A stretch of 55,271 nt of DNA, taken from Saccoglossus kowalevskii. Taxonomy: Eukaryota; Hemichordata; Enteropneusta; Harrimaniidae. The stretch is from contig NW_003109983.1 of assembly GCF_000003605.2 (NCBI RefSeq), positions 409,810 through 465,080 of the forward strand. Direction: 5' to 3'. Position numbers and translations under genes: made by a program. The notes below the pieces were generated by a model, which was given only the letters and a program-made list of their open reading frames with translations, made no database searches and was not told the origin of the DNA. Shown here piece by piece: positions 1 to 12,527 of this stretch; the first letter of the stretch is position 1, and every line of letters starts with the position of its first letter.

Positions 1-252
1 TAGACTTATTTGAAAACAACAATATGCAGAGGCGGTCTGCGCATGCGTCGGTTATTCTTTTTTTTTCAGACAAGACCCGTGCTCATATAAATAAAAAATA
101 ACACTACCGTTAGGTACCCGAAATTCTCGAACAAAAAAAAAACATGTTCTAAACATTTATTTTCAATTTTCAGTAGAAATATTAGATTTAATCCAGAATA
201 CATTATGAAAGTTGATGACTGAGCTTTTTATTCTGCTATCATTCTCCTACAG

Positions 253-320
253 GTGAACCGATTAACGTGACGTGTGCCATCGAAGTGGTCGCCATAGACA
301 CGCTATCAGAAAGAACCATG
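253..320 (+). CDS. Subunit A, 68-bp ligand-domain exon
   Basis: Acceptor ctacag and donor gtgagt bound 68 bases that read [20 protein letters not shown] plus Thr-Met. The exon starts with two bases of a split Gly codon and ends in phase 0. It corresponds to the conserved 68-bp exon of vertebrate GABA-A and glycine receptor genes (first extracellular beta strands). It is the leftmost exon visible. Confidence 0.9.
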
Positions 321-3300
321 GTGAGTTATAATGAACAACACAGTTTTTCTTGTTAGTAACCGAATAATCATAAAAAAAATGATGCGAATGCGCAAGCATC
401 CTTATTTTTTGTACGTATTATTAATTCAAAGCGGATGTTCAATGTTATACCAGCGATTAAATTGTATCATGCGTGCTAAAGTACAACATGGCGCTGTAAA
501 CAGCAAAGCCCGCGATTATATTTACGAGAACCCACGATCCACACATATTAAAGTTTTATTGTCGAAAACACGTAGATGAAAGCCAAACCAATTTTGAATA
601 ACTTGGACAAAACTCAAGTCGTTGTGGCGTTCACGAACTGACATTCCTCGTCGTTTAGCGGTTATGGTATTATCTGTCTCCAGTACAATATATCCTGTCG
701 TAGCTTGCTATTCGAGTTCATCTGAACACAACTAGGTAGTACGTAGTGTTCGGTTTCCAAAGTTAGCTCGGACGCAGAGGTAACATTAGTAAAATAATCG
801 TATTATACAAATTCAAATGAAAGCCAACCTTAGGGCTAGACGGGAAATGACGCAAGATTCTAGAATGAATTCCTTAGTAAATCTGGAAATTTATTTTGTA
901 ATATAGTCAATCGTCGAATAGATATTCCCGGCGTCCGATTCCGGTAATGTTATAACTAAGATACTGGAAACTCGATCACAAATGCATGTTCGGAACTGTT
1001 AGATTATGTTCGGCTCATTGACAACGAGGATATTTTGCGAATACCTAAGATGTATGTTGCATTTATTGCAGATGGTTTTGAGAAACGTCTTGGATTCTGT
1101 CTTCCAAGCCCATTCATTTATGTACTAATGTACCTGAGTGTGCATGTGTGTAAATGTAATGTTTCCCATGTATGTCGGCATTGTTATATGTCCAGTATAC
1201 TGGACGTGTCAGTGTTTTTTTTTGTTTTTTTTTCATTTGCAGTGCATATGTAATAATTAATTCAAATGTCAACGGCTTCAAACAACATTTTCCAAAAATA
1301 GAACTAAAGAACACACTTCAATGAGATGTATATTTCTAGTTGGACTCTGGGATTATTTATATAGCTTTGTTTGGTGTCTTAGGGTTGTTATGTGACATAT
1401 TTTATGTTCTGAATGTGTGAGCATCGTGGGTCCAAACGTGTTTTTGCCTGGTTTCTCGAGTGGTTCTGATATCTTCGAAATTACTGCGGCCCGCTGTAAA
1501 ACGAATCTTGTTGAATCCACGCACGTTGGGACATACTTCAATAGTGTTGGCAAATGAAATTTGAACACATGCAATTGAAATGATCAATAAGCTAGGTTGC
1601 AACATCGACTAGTACATAGTCGGGAGTTGGCTATTACAACGTATTACTGTATGTATTACGTATTTGACTTCAAAATATATTCTATATTTGACCGTTCGCT
1701 ATAGTTTTCAGCGAGTGGAGAATCGATGTGGAGTCGACAAAAATGACGATTGCCTCCGTAAAACGCACGTCTTAGAGGTTGTATTATCGGGTATATTTTA
1801 TTTGTAGATTTGGACGCATAAAGTAACATATTTCAGTTTACGGCCTAATTTACTGCGTATGTTAAAGACTTCAAATAATGTTACCAGAAAAAAACAACTT
1901 TGAAGTGCAATGGTCGCCGTGCTGCACGCGGTCGTATTTCGCGCAGACTTAACAATGTGCACTTGTTGTATACGTCGCATTGGATGGACCCGTATCGATC
2001 ACGACGATGTGCATCGGCTGTGACGCTATAAGTGTCACGTATAAATTGACAAATAACGGGCATACTGTCGACGTTTACACCTACTGAACGAGCATTATTG
2101 AGCGAACTCGCGAGACAATAACCAACCGATGCAACTGCTATCGTATCACGTGATATATTGCCGCGGAGCCTCTTTTTCGTGTAACTGCTCCACTCTAGAA
2201 AATAGATGATACTTTCTCGTTGTTGTACGAAATATGACAATGATCAATTAATTAATATTGATCCATTCCCATGGGAAATTATGTTCATGGTGCTTATATA
2301 TATGAAAACAAATTGGTTGGCTCGTTAACAATGTGGCGGCGTTTGATTGTCATCAAACTGCTTTTTTCTTGTGTTCAATGTCTGTAAATTATTAATTTTA
2401 ATCATCATAACGATGCTTCGGGACATTCTTTGCTGAAAGGAAGGGGTAAAAACCATTCTGATTGGCAGGGCGTTGACTTTAAATTTGTATTTCTACTTTG
2501 CAAAATATATAAGGTACCATTCTCTGAACAATACATAACGCCATATATTAGTTAAATTTGTGAATGGTTAACAACAAAAACTGCAGCTTAGGAAATCGAA
2601 CACCTTATTTTAAGCAAGATTTGTAAACAGTATTACAATGACTCAGTTAGTGGGCTTCGTTTATCAGTTACATTGTATATATGTCTATGTAAGGGGTCGC
2701 ATAGTAATATCGAAATGAAATATTGTTTAGCTAAAACAACAATATTTTTTTATCTTTTTCTGGGGTGATGTTTTCATATTCGCAAATTGGAATGCAATTT
2801 TAATCAGAAGTTCAAGTTTTCGTCCAATGAATATATCGCGGAACTGACACCGTAGATTTAGTGTGGAATTTGTTGTTAGACGTTACCTCGTATCTTTGGC
2901 TGAAACTTGTTATAACCAAGAGACTAATAATATGAGACGGGATGAAAGAGGGCGCTCACCCCCTACACCTCAATAATTGAGCGGGCTTTTTTCTTTTCAT
3001 AATCATTGTCTTAAAGTCGTTTCGTACTTTTAATTTCTGGTTATTGTTCTTTTTCTAAGTATTTTACACCGTATCTAATTGCAGTTCACGTATAAAAGAA
3101 TGAAACGACGTAGCTTAGGTGTTGGCGTGCTTTACGATGACTTCAGTTTCAACTTTCGCGACTTTTACTTTGGCTACTGATCGATAAAGGTGTACTGGGA
3201 CATAATAAACAAACAATTACCCAAGTGAAGTTCAATATTCAGTTTTAATAACCCGAAGATGATAATAAAAAGTTTTATTCTCCGTCACGTGACCGCATTC

Positions 3301-3504
3301 TGACCAATCCAGGTCACATGTACATAGTAAGCAATGAGATACTCTTCACTTTGACTATACAGTCTCAAAGGAAGCGAAGCATACTCAGAATTGTTGATTT
3401 GTTTTATTCTGTTTTTGCATTTCCACGCGAAGTGTAAACCGTTTAACTTGATAGTTATAACGATTTATGAACGATGGATTACTGGTCCGCATGTTACCAT
3501 GCTG

Positions 3505-3569
<65 letters not shown>

Positions 3570-6500
3570 TCCTGTCTATATGTTTACGAATGCATGAATC
3601 TTTCAAAATCTGTAGGACTATTCTATTAGTTTGTCTCTGTACTTGGAATGGAATGATCCACGCTTGACGCATAACAGCAGTGGCGAGATAGTATTTCAGA
3701 CTGTGGACATTATTGAGAAGGCCTGGCTTCCCGATGTGTATTTTGTTAACGAGAAGAACGGAATGTTTCACAACATAATCTCCGAAAATATTGCACTATA
3801 TGTCCATAAAAACGGTGATGTCATCTACAGTATGAGGTAGGCGCGTGTGCACAAATCGCTCTCGTGTTTTAGCACGCTGAATTTTGATTTTTGTAAATAA
3901 TATTATTAATATTTTGTCAAAATAGTTTCAAATGCATGAATGTCACATGATTTAGTAAACGCACACACAACTCGACCTGACGCAAGGCGCATGCGTAGTT
4001 AATTCGATCATTGAAACCAACAACAGCGATAACTCATATATTTACGTATTCATTTCATTTCATAGAAAATACCCAAACGGCACGAAAAGCCATCCACGTC
4101 GTTTATTACATGTCTTACTAGCATCCGGGTCTTGAAATATTAATTGTTATATCGTTTCCTTAGGTTGGGCTTGACGCTGACATGCTATATGCAATTGAAT
4201 TATTTTCCTATGGACCGACAGGAGTGCCCAATAACGATGAGAAGTTGTGAGTTTTTTTTTTCTTTTTATTATCACCATTGATCATCATGATGCTTGGTGG
4301 TCTTCAAATTAAATGTCATATGAATGTAAAAGCTTACGCGAAAAGAAATCGATAATTCCAGTAATATAATTCAAATAGATGTATACATAATACATTGCTA
4401 TTATCAATTTTTACTCCAAAGAACCGCTGCTATTGGGAACATATTCTAATCGATAAATTACAATTGATGTTTCAACTTTGACACGTGATTTAAAATAACA
4501 GTTTTTAATTATGTTTTGTAATATGTTTTTTTTTTTTTATTATATTTATCAGAAAGCAACAAGTTGCAACTTTTTTTTGCTCGCATAAAGCCGTCTTCTA
4601 TCCTCGGGGGCGGACATCCGGGCATTATCACCGCCTGGCAACCCGCGGCGGTGAAAACAAAGGCCCAAAACTCGCAGAAAACAGTACTTTGGGATGATTG
4701 TTTAGAGTCCCCTGAACAGTGCAACAAGATTAGCCCTACGTGTGTAACATATATAAATTTGGTTGTTCGGGATTACTTCAAAGTTGAGTTTGTGTTGTTT
4801 TCTCGAATTTTCACCGGCTCGACCGGCGTTCCACAGCAGCGCGCACATAGCCCATAGAAATGCATGGTACAGTGGTGCGCGTCTTAGCAACGTGGAACGT
4901 CTGTGACGTACTCCGCCCCCGAGGATATATACAAAACGAACGGATGACCAGATTTCTCCAACTTTTACAAAATGGTTTATTTTATGCTATGGTTTTCAAA
5001 ACTCATATACAAATATGTAATATTAAATATGCAATATGATAGAGAATGTGTAATTTTCAAAAAATTTATTTGATACTTGATGTTTCTTGTAGCGAACATC
5101 TCGCAATAATCGTCCTATGCATTGACACGCAGATCGCCGCAAATGCTGAATAGCGCCACCTATGAAACAATGGAATTCTCTAACACGCATGCGCCCAGTG
5201 CGCAATCACTGTGAATGCGAATCAATGGTTTTGATTCTTCACACGATTTGGTATACAGTATGGAGTATAGAACAACAATTGTAATAAATGTACGCTTTCT
5301 TTAACAGGTGAATTAATTACAAAATGTTGTGTTCATTTCAAATGTATCTTTCGTGTAATGTTGTACATTTCCTTTCTCAGACGCTTACAATAACAGAAAC
5401 ATACAACTAAAGTGGAAACACAGCGGTGGCGACCATGACGGTATGGAGTACAACGAACATATTAAAATGCCTCAATTTAACGTGATAAATATAACCACGA
5501 GCAGCGAAGAAAGCCAGCTCAGACTGGGTAGGGTTAATGTGACTGTTTCCACATTGTCAGTAAAATACGACGTAGACGTACTTGCATGATCGGGACAACT
5601 ACGGTAGTACAAATACCAGTGCCACCTAATATACGAGGGTAAAGTGGGGTTCACAATGGCCAAACACGATTATGTGTTGAAAAATAACGATGCATTTCAA
5701 AACGCATTTGACACAAGAAGTAAGCGGGTAGTTAATCTGAGTTATTTTATATGTTTTAACATTGACAGTAACTGGGAATAATGTATTATTATTTTTGTAG
5801 TACGCAATGTTTTACATTGCTTCGGTATTTTAAATACAATAAACTGATAATATTCATGTATGCCAACTCCTTTCCATTAATACAACAAACACGAACGCGA
5901 AATAAAATGTTTATTTTTTTAACCAATAAGTTAAAAAACTGTAAACTAAGCCACGAATAGTAAGTGCGCGATTTTTTGGATGAAATCTATGGCTGATGCT
6001 AGTCCCTTACCAATAAACAATATGATATATATTATTATGTGTTACACCGTGCGCTCTGTGTTTGGACGTTTTCTTTTTTAATAATAATAACACTCAGAAA
6101 TGGATGAGTATTTCAATTATTGAAACGTTATTGGGAGTGCCGTCTTTGACCTACTCTCATATTATCGGCCTCGTGGTCACCAAGAAGCCTCGGATCCGGT
6201 GCCAGTTTGGAATCGAACATCGTAGCATATAACGATTTTTGCTAAGACATTTAATCAGCACAATTCACTTATTAGTATACACATATGCTAATTTACCCAT
6301 ATGTTTTGTTTTTTAGGTAATTTCTCGACACTGATGGCGCGCTTCACATTGGAACGCGTCATGGGGTTCTACATCGTACACACGTTCCTGCCATCGTTCC
6401 TGCTCGTCATGTTGTCGTGGATCACTTTCTGGCTGCACGTCGATGCCACCCCCGCCAGGGCTTCTCTTGGGATCACTACCGTGCTCACTGTCACAACGCA

Positions 6501-9251
6501 AGTGTCGGCATCTCGGTTCACGTTACCCGAAGTCTCTTACCCTACGGTGAGTCAGGATTACTTTTCAATGCGGAAATCGCTATTCACTGACAACAAAACG
6601 GCGTTAGCTGCGCATTCCATTGGAATGCGCTGCGTAACTGCGCAAACAACCCTGGGACAAGAAACCAGTCCAAATATACGTAGTTTATACGTATGGTGGC
6701 GCTAGGATGAGACATCAAGATGTAAAGGAAAGGTTATCCCATGTTGTCGATAGTGGTGCTCTTTATATTGAATTGGCGTTCTTTTCCACACTTTGGATTA
6801 AAGGACGATGGTCGTCTCACAGCCAATGTTTCATGTAATCAGACAATCTGATTTACACGCGTTGTGTACATCGCTATGAGTCCCATATAATCGAGAGAAA
6901 AAAAAACGCGACACGACGACCACCACCCATTAAAGGGTTGCAGCTGTCACGCCTCGTCCTGTTCGATATGGGACTCAAAGCGACGTATAGGCGTGTAAAA
7001 TACATTGTTTATTTACATGAAATTCGAACACGCGCTGCGCGACGACCACCGTGCTTTAAATTTACTTACACGAAGACGTTCACATTGTGATGTGTTTATT
7101 CAATTTGCTTTTCTATATAGGCACTGGATATTTGGTTTTCTGGCTGTCTCATGTTTGTATTCAGCGCACTGTTGGAGTTTGCGTTGGTCAACTACATATA
7201 TCTACTGGATATAAGAGTTCGACCATCGAAGCAAACCGGAACGAAGTCCGTCTACGCGACAACGGTAAGCTTATGTCAACAATGCGACTGACGTGTTCAT
7301 TTTGACCGTATATAATTGACTGTGATTGCACTTACTCCATGCCCGAGAAAGTCATCTTCAGAGCACGTTTATTGTTCTAAATACCATAGTTAGATAGAAC
7401 AGCGGAACATATTAAGTCCACTACGCCGTAACCTTTGTTTATACATGACTTGCTATGGAGTAGAGAAATTCCTTTTCAGAAATACAACTTACGGCCGACT
7501 GTTGTACTTTGTGATACACATTTAGTGAAAATCTATGACAGGAATTATCCGTATCGTACGGAAGCTGATAATAAAAAAATTAGACACACTATGAACAAAT
7601 GTCGACATTTTAAAAGCACTACAAATTTATAATATTCAATTTGCAATCAAATGAATGACGAAAAGCAACTAAAAATCGGGGTGCCCGGGTTTACAGCGTA
7701 AAAGTTGATTGGCGACAAAAAGTGCATTACAAAAAATTACAATTGAAGTTGAGGCCCAGAATTAAAAAGTTAGTTCCGATATCCGACTTTTTACGTCGTA
7801 AAGAATATTTTAGCAAAGCTTTTGGTAACTATTGCTCTAAATGTGTTAGCCGCGACCAGCCTTGGGGGCCCTGGACAATTAAAGGAAACATCAATCCAAA
7901 CAACATAATGACCTCTAAAGAAAAAGCTCCACAAATGTAGGAGAATGCAATTTACAGTTTTTAATATCACTTTTCATTTTCTAGATATTCAACTTTTCAT
8001 CAGTATTATGTGTCAGCCATCTTGATTTTCAAGCAAATGATTATGGGTAAAGTATGACATCATAGAATCTGTTGTAAGACATTGAGAAAATGATTTCATC
8101 TATAACTTCAAAGGTTGAACTGCAAATTGGCTGAAAGTTTAGAAATTGGTAGCATACATATACTGGTACCATCCATGTTTATAAAATAGTTGTCATGGAA
8201 ACTTTTCAGTTTTATGTTTTTCTACCAAATGCTCAATTTTCTTATATTGTATACAATTTACCAATGTGAGTAGGTTATATAGGTGATATATTACATGTTG
8301 ACCACAAAAAGGGGACAAAAAGTGTCAATCTATATTTCACGACTAAAATATCGATTTTTATTTTTTTAACGTTGTTAGCAATATCTTCCCTTTATGTGTA
8401 TTTTTAACATTCTAATTTCCATTGCTATAATTATATACATGACTAATATGCACAACGACAATTTGACCTAATTCGCATCAGTATTTCTCAGGGTACAGAT
8501 GAAATAATTTTCTAAATTTTTGACAACAGATTCTATGATGTCATACTTTACCCACAATCCTTTGCTTGAGAATCAAGATGGCTGACTATATAATACTGAT
8601 ATAAAGTTGAATATCTAGAGAATGAAAAGTGATATAAAAAAACTGTAAATTGCATTCTCCTACATTTGTTGAGCTTTTTCTTTATGGTCATTATGTTGTT
8701 TGGATTGATGTTGCCTTTAAGACACGCACACATGTGTGTGTGGGGGTGGTGGCGAATGCGCTATACTAACAAAAATCTCATAATGTCGTTTTTAACCTTT
8801 GTTACATTACTTGCGTTGGGGTTTGGTGAATGTTACACGATTATATCACGCTTCATGTGCACAATAATCAGCGGTCACTACAGTTCGAATTTCGTGTAAA
8901 AAAGCAATTTATTTTACACGCGTGGTATACGTCGCGTCGTTGTCAATAAAATGCAAAAACTACATTACTTACTTGTTTTGTTTTATTCAGGAACCTTCTT
9001 CGATGGATGTCAGCAATAATTCATTTGTTCCAGGCGAATACAAACCCAAAACAGACATATTTGCTGTAAAGTACGATTCATCCAGTGCGGCCACCAAGAA
9101 CGGCATAGCCAACAATGCTGGTGAAACATTCAAGCCGTACGTTCAATACGCGCAACGAATTGACCGGATATCTAGAGTGGTATTTCCACTTCTGTTCACG
9201 TTTTTCAACGTTTTATTCTGGTCTATTTATCTGCACGAACCTACAAACTGA
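253..9251 (+). CDS. Cys-loop anion-channel subunit A (GABA-A/glycine-receptor-like), 5' partial
   Basis: Seven exons join in frame: 253-320, 3616-3836, 4164-4246, 5381-5527, 6317-6546, 7121-7264 and 8991-9251, giving 384 visible residues and a TGA stop. All introns have GT/AG ends. The order is beta-strand ligand domain, Cys-loop (two Cys separated by 13 residues, C104 and C118 of the visible part), M1 (about 190-212), M2 preceded by Pro-Ala-Arg (219-221), M3 (251-275), a short cytoplasmic loop of about 75 residues, and M4 (361-378). The Pro-Ala-Arg motif is the family mark of chloride selectivity, so the product should be a plasma-membrane inhibitory channel subunit. The M2 sequence is closest to glycine receptors, but loop C has no second Cys pair and loop D has Tyr (32) where Arg is usual. 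The signal-peptide exon and the next one lie left of the window. Family certain; ligand unknown. Confidence 0.96.
321..3615 (+). other. Intron of subunit A gene (3.3 kb)
   Basis: No coding sequence is recognised here. It contains a short family-B motif around 1956-1995 and a (TA)n tract just before the next exon. The open frames at 331-579 (+) and 1881-2240 (-) have no recognisable domain and I treat them as chance. Confidence 0.7.
3507..3566. repeat. (TA)30 microsatellite
   Basis: Sixty bases of perfect alternating A and T lie 49 bases before the acceptor of exon 3616-3836. The tract is likely length-polymorphic. It creates long spurious Ile-Tyr reading frames on both strands. Confidence 0.98.
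3616..3836 (+). CDS. Subunit A, loop D / loop A / loop E exon
   Basis: Its 221 bases, between tctgtag and gtaggc, begin with Asp-Tyr and end two bases into an Arg codon. It carries the loop D strand ending in [10 protein letters not shown] and the loop A stretch [14 protein letters not shown] possible N-glycosylation site (NSS) lies between them. The loop D position that is Arg in GABA-A alpha and GlyR alpha is Tyr here. Confidence 0.96.
4164..4246 (+). CDS. Subunit A, Cys-loop exon
   Basis: This 83-bp exon completes the split Arg codon and encodes the signature Cys-loop: Cys, 13 residues including Phe-Pro-Met-Asp, then Cys. It ends with Arg-Ser and one base of a Tyr codon. The Arg occupies the loop B place that is Glu in GABA-A beta and GlyR alpha. 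The 83-bp length is the same as in vertebrate family genes. Confidence 0.96.
4599..4927 (+). mobile_element. Family-A MITE, TA target duplication (copy 1)
   Basis: A 325-bp unit (4601-4925) starts TCCTCGGGGGCGGA and ends with its exact reverse complement, flanked by TA on both sides. It has no coding capacity. It lies in the 4247-5380 intron of the subunit A gene. An inverted copy is at 52317-52608 and relatives lie at about 13957 and 18694. TA duplication and short terminal inverted repeats suggest a Tc1/mariner-type non-autonomous element. Confidence 0.9.
5381..5527 (+). CDS. Subunit A, loop B / loop C exon
   Basis: The 147-bp exon starts after tttctcag and ends at donor gtaggg. It encodes [12 protein letters not shown], a charged Gly-rich stretch, and a loop C region ending ESQLRLG. 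No Cys pair is present in loop C, unlike glycine receptors. An Asn-Ile-Thr sequon is visible. Confidence 0.93.
6317..6546 (+). CDS. Subunit A, M1-M2 pore exon
   Basis: The 230-bp exon encodes GNFSTL, M1 with the conserved SWITFW, then [18 protein letters not shown] and SYPT at the end of the M2-M3 loop. M2 has 2' Ser, 6' Thr, 9' Leu and 19' Arg. Donor gtgagt follows. A typical gene has Tyr-Val-Lys at the end of this exon; here it is Tyr-Pro-Thr. Confidence 0.97.
6843..7080. mobile_element. Family-B palindromic repeat in intron of subunit A
   Basis: TTTACACGCGTTGTGTACAT at 6851 is mirrored near 6967-7001 by a reverse complement ending GCGTGTAAA, about 80 bases apart. Between the arms lies GCGACACGACGACC. 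Downstream the sequence continues with GCGCTGCGCGACGACC at 7031. A related stretch occurs in an intron of subunit B near 41450-41560. It is probably a small hairpin transposon or a composite of two; exact borders are not clear. Confidence 0.65.
7121..7264 (+). CDS. Subunit A, M3 exon
   Basis: The 144-bp exon is phase 0 at both ends (acceptor tatatag, donor gtaagc). It encodes [14 protein letters not shown] and LLEFALVNY, the conserved M3 helix, followed by a basic start of the cytoplasmic loop. Confidence 0.97.
7879..8720. mobile_element. Fold-back element with TTAA target sites (piggyBac-like MITE)
   Basis: The two ends, about 210 bp each (7883-8090 and 8515-8716), are reverse complements with few differences. 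The outermost bases are AGGAAACATCAATCC and its mirror, and both are flanked by TTAA. The middle, about 420 bp, is AT-rich and non-coding. It sits in the last intron of subunit A. TTAA duplication is the mark of piggyBac-type transposition; no transposase is present, so it is non-autonomous. Confidence 0.88.
8904..8940. repeat. Solitary family-B terminal motif
   Basis: TTTACACGCGTGGTATACGT resembles the ends of the 6851 element and stands alone about 50 bases before the terminal exon of subunit A. Related single motifs are near 1956 and 14922. Confidence 0.5.
8991..9251 (+). CDS. Subunit A, cytoplasmic loop and M4 terminal exon
   Basis: After ttattcag, 87 codons run to a TGA. The first part is a Ser/Asn-rich cytoplasmic loop. 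The last part is [15 protein letters not shown], the conserved pre-M4 Ile-Asp-Arg-Ile-Ser-Arg motif and M4, with a six-residue extracellular tail. The short tail is normal for the family. Confidence 0.96.
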   Translation, partial: EPSSMDVSNNSFVPGEYKPKTDIFAVKYDSSSAATKNGIANNAGETFKPYVQYAQRIDRISRVVFPLLFTFFNVLFWSIYLHEPTN

Positions 9252-9605
9252 ACAAGGGTGCAATTTACCAAAGTGACGGCTAATTTGGCTGCCAACTGGA
9301 TTTAAAAAAAAGGAGCGATTATTTTTCACCAATTGAAATCGTCATATCCTGGTGACAGTCGGCGTCAGTTTGCTTGTCTAAAAATTCACAAAAGCCTATA
9401 AGCGATCGTAGTTGCTATTTGCATATTTTTTTCTAATTGTTTCTTAAACATGTATTGCGAGGGCTCACTTCAGGTAGTTGTTCGATGTAACAATGAAATT
9501 GTCTACATTACATACGTGAGCTGCTTGTTTTGATAGGTACAATAACAATGGATTATTATAAATCATAGTCCGATTTGCCCAGTATAGAGAGTATCAAACA
9601 GCAAT

Positions 9606-9611
9606 AATAAA
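9606..9611 (+). terminator. Candidate poly(A) signal for subunit A
   Basis: AATAAA lies about 355 bases after the TGA stop at 9251 and is the first canonical signal downstream that I found. It is in a T/A-rich stretch, so the call is tentative. Confidence 0.4.
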
Positions 9612-12228
9612 AAAAAATGTTTTTGTCCATATTTCATTTTTAGAGAAATGAACTGTCCGTGATTGCTGATTCCATCTTTCTCGTAGGGATTTTGGATAGA
9701 GAATAGTTATGCTTGTGAAACAGGAGAAATGAGACGATTCAAACTGTAAAAAAATAACCAAAAAACGGTCAAAAATTACGTAAATTCGCCCGAAAAATAG
9801 GCGCACAGTATATCTATAGAGGGACTGCGCAATATGTAAGCTGACTTTGAATTTCCGATATGTTTTAATACGAACCTATCACTCGAAACACCGTGGCTTA
9901 TGTTGTTCCCAGTATTAATGCGTGTCTATTTTGATTTTCTCTGTGATTTTAGGATTTGGATTAACTAGAGGATTCTTTCGCGAGCTAAGCACGGAGCCTC
10001 TTCCCCTTGTTGTTTTTTTTCCGTTCTTCCCTTACAATTCTGGCCATAATTTGTTCAAAACTATTGCCCGGTAATTTATCAACTGCAAGTGCTGGCCCAC
10101 CTATATAATATCCTGGCCAGTTCTTTTAGGTTCTGGCTGTGGGAACACACCAATCACACGACAGCGGTCATAACGTTGTCTGACGTGCCTATCACAGTGA
10201 AACCTTACACGGTTATTCATTTAAGGTAGAGATGCAGTTTATTTGTGAATTTCAATCAAAAATATTGNNNNNNNNNNNNNNNNNNNNNNNNNNNNNNNNN
10301 NNNNNNNNNNNNNNNNNNNNNNNNNNNNNNNNNNNNNNNNNNNNNNNNNNNNNNNNNNNNNNNNNNNNNNNNNNNNNNNNNNNNNNNNNNNNNNNNNNNN
10401 NNNNNNNNNNNNNNNNNNNNNNNNNNNNNNNNNNNNNNNNNNNNNNNNNNNNNNNNNNNNNNNNNNNNNNNNNNNNNNNNNNNNNNNNNNNNNNNNNNNN
10501 NNNNNNNNNNNNNNNNNNNNNNNNNNNNNNNNNNNNNNNNNNNNNNNNNNNNNNNNNNNNNNNNNNNNNNNNNNNNNNNNNNNNNNNNNNNNNNNNNNNN
10601 NNNNNNNNNNNNNNNNNNNNNNNNNNNNNNNNNNNNNNNNNNNNNNNNNNNNNNNCACTCACACGTGGCAATGTTTATGTCCAGTTGCCTAATTTGCATG
10701 CGTAAGCAAATAACGGGACCTTTGATTGACAATATGCAAATCGAGATTGTTCTCAAATCAGTTCTCACTCGCTAGCAAACCAAACATTAGAAATATCTGC
10801 CACCAAAATAAGCTATGGCAGTAAATAACAAAACATCATTTCTAACGCCACGTGTCCACATTCACAGCGTGTATACAGAGGGCACAGTAAGCTTTCTGTC
10901 CCCGGTCGTATACCATGTATCAACTCAGATTCAACATATCTTGGCGAGAGGCCCAGAATGGTGCTATCAGGGGGTTCTATTGCTGCAATCCTGTGACATT
11001 TCTAATAAATTATGGTTTCTGTAACCAAAACAAGCATGTGGAATTAATTATTCAAATGAATCCAATGTGCTATAATAACACAGTTACATTGTTAGTTGGA
11101 ATTTTCATTGTACCAATCGAGTGATTATTTAGAATGTTTGAGATGCATTTTCATATTATACAAGCTTTACCCACCGTTTTATACACTTTTTCGTAGATCA
11201 CGTATTTCTCGCTAACACAATTGTAATGTGCCACTTGGTGTAAAAATGAACGTACAACCTATCATGAAGTGTGACAATTTTATGTCGTATTGATGCACAC
11301 CCACCTCACAATGAGATCGTTCTGAGTTGAGGGATTGCAATTTTACATGTAACATTTTGTATTCATTGTCATTTATTGACGATGGCTTTTTCAGGTTTGG
11401 ACTTTATTGAATACGTTATATTTTGGTTTTTTAATCGATTTTTGTGATATGTATATCATAATATTGAAGAATTGTTTATATATTTGTTGGCACATAATCA
11501 ATAAATTGTAATTATGTCTTAATAAAGCTGTCATTTTTTTTATCACATAACGAAGAAACGCCTCTACACAGCAGCACATTATTTGTGATGGCTCTACAAC
11601 GACTTTCGCACTTCACAACCCTGTATGTTTATGTATAGTATATGATGGAAGTGCAATAGCTCAGACATTGACCGCAAGTACACTATCCGGCTTGAAACAC
11701 TTCGACGAGGCACCTAAAGCATTTTTGTACGAAGATCTGAAATTCTAATGATTTGAATAATTTTCTTTGACTGTATTGTTTATTTTTTATTTTCACATTG
11801 AATCTATCTAGAGAGAAATAGCATTCTGGACGCACGCTATTCAAACGCAATTGGTACTGACTAATCACATTGCACTGACCATGCCGATAGCAATGTGTAC
11901 ATGTGCTTTTTTTAAATTGTTCTCAAAACCTTTACATTTACAGAAACGATGACTTCACTATCTGTTTATGCGCAGAAAGCGCTGAAAATTCTAATTGTTG
12001 CGCATGTCATTATTCGTTTGCATGAAAAACACTGAAGTATCGGCAGCTCATAGTACCTTGCAGCGCGTTACCTCGATTTCCTGTCGTCCAACGGCTCAAA
12101 TGGGTTATTCCAATTTAATAGAAGAGTGACGTCAATCTCAAAGCATTTCTCCCTCTCCATTCGTTATCTGCACGCAAAAATAACTCACGCCCACCTACGC
12201 CTTGCCATCCCATAATACTATACCGTCA
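9612..12228. other. Intergenic DNA with assembly gap
   Basis: No gene is recognised between the receptor A tail and the TTAA element at 12229. An assembly gap lies within it, and short open frames around 10815-11124 and 11391-11868 lack codon structure or domains. Confidence 0.6.
10268..10655. other. Assembly gap (388 N)
   Basis: A run of 388 undetermined bases. Its length may be an estimate. Reading frames reported across it are artefacts. Confidence 0.99.
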
Positions 12229-12527
12229 TTAAGGTAGCAACAGGGGTGACATGTGTTAAATATTGTAATTCATACATTCTCTAAAATTTCTCTAAAAGCA
12301 TGCTTCTATAACAACCCATGTATCATCTGAAAGCTTATGATCGAATATGATAGTGCATATATCGTAATAATGTTTGTCTAAAGAATTACTTGGCGGTCTA
12401 TGTATATTTTATTTTATGTGAGTTGCACAGGACGTTGATTGTGACTGATTCGCCTATATTCAAACCTTCTATGATATATAGGTAGTTATAGTTGCGTACT
12501 TAATTTTAATCTATGTTGCTACCTTAA
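12229..12527. mobile_element. Small TTAA-flanked inverted-repeat element
   Basis: TTAAGGTAGCAACA at 12229-12242 is perfectly mirrored by TGTTGCTACCTTAA at 12514-12527. If TTAA is the target duplication, the terminal repeat is GGTAGCAACA and the body is 291 bp with no coding content. It is a MITE-like insertion in the intergenic region, unrelated in sequence to the 7879 element. Confidence 0.75.

Noticed and set aside
1881-2240. 119-codon minus-strand frame
   Set aside because: No domain, no splice signals, and it sits in the middle of a receptor intron over a family-B motif.
3385-3771. Minus- and plus-strand frames rich in Ile-Tyr
   Set aside because: They come from the (TA)n microsatellite; the only coding sequence is the plus-strand exon 3616-3836.
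10232-10775. Open frames of 139-176 codons
   Set aside because: They cross the run of N at 10268-10655, where no stop can be seen; they are artefacts.
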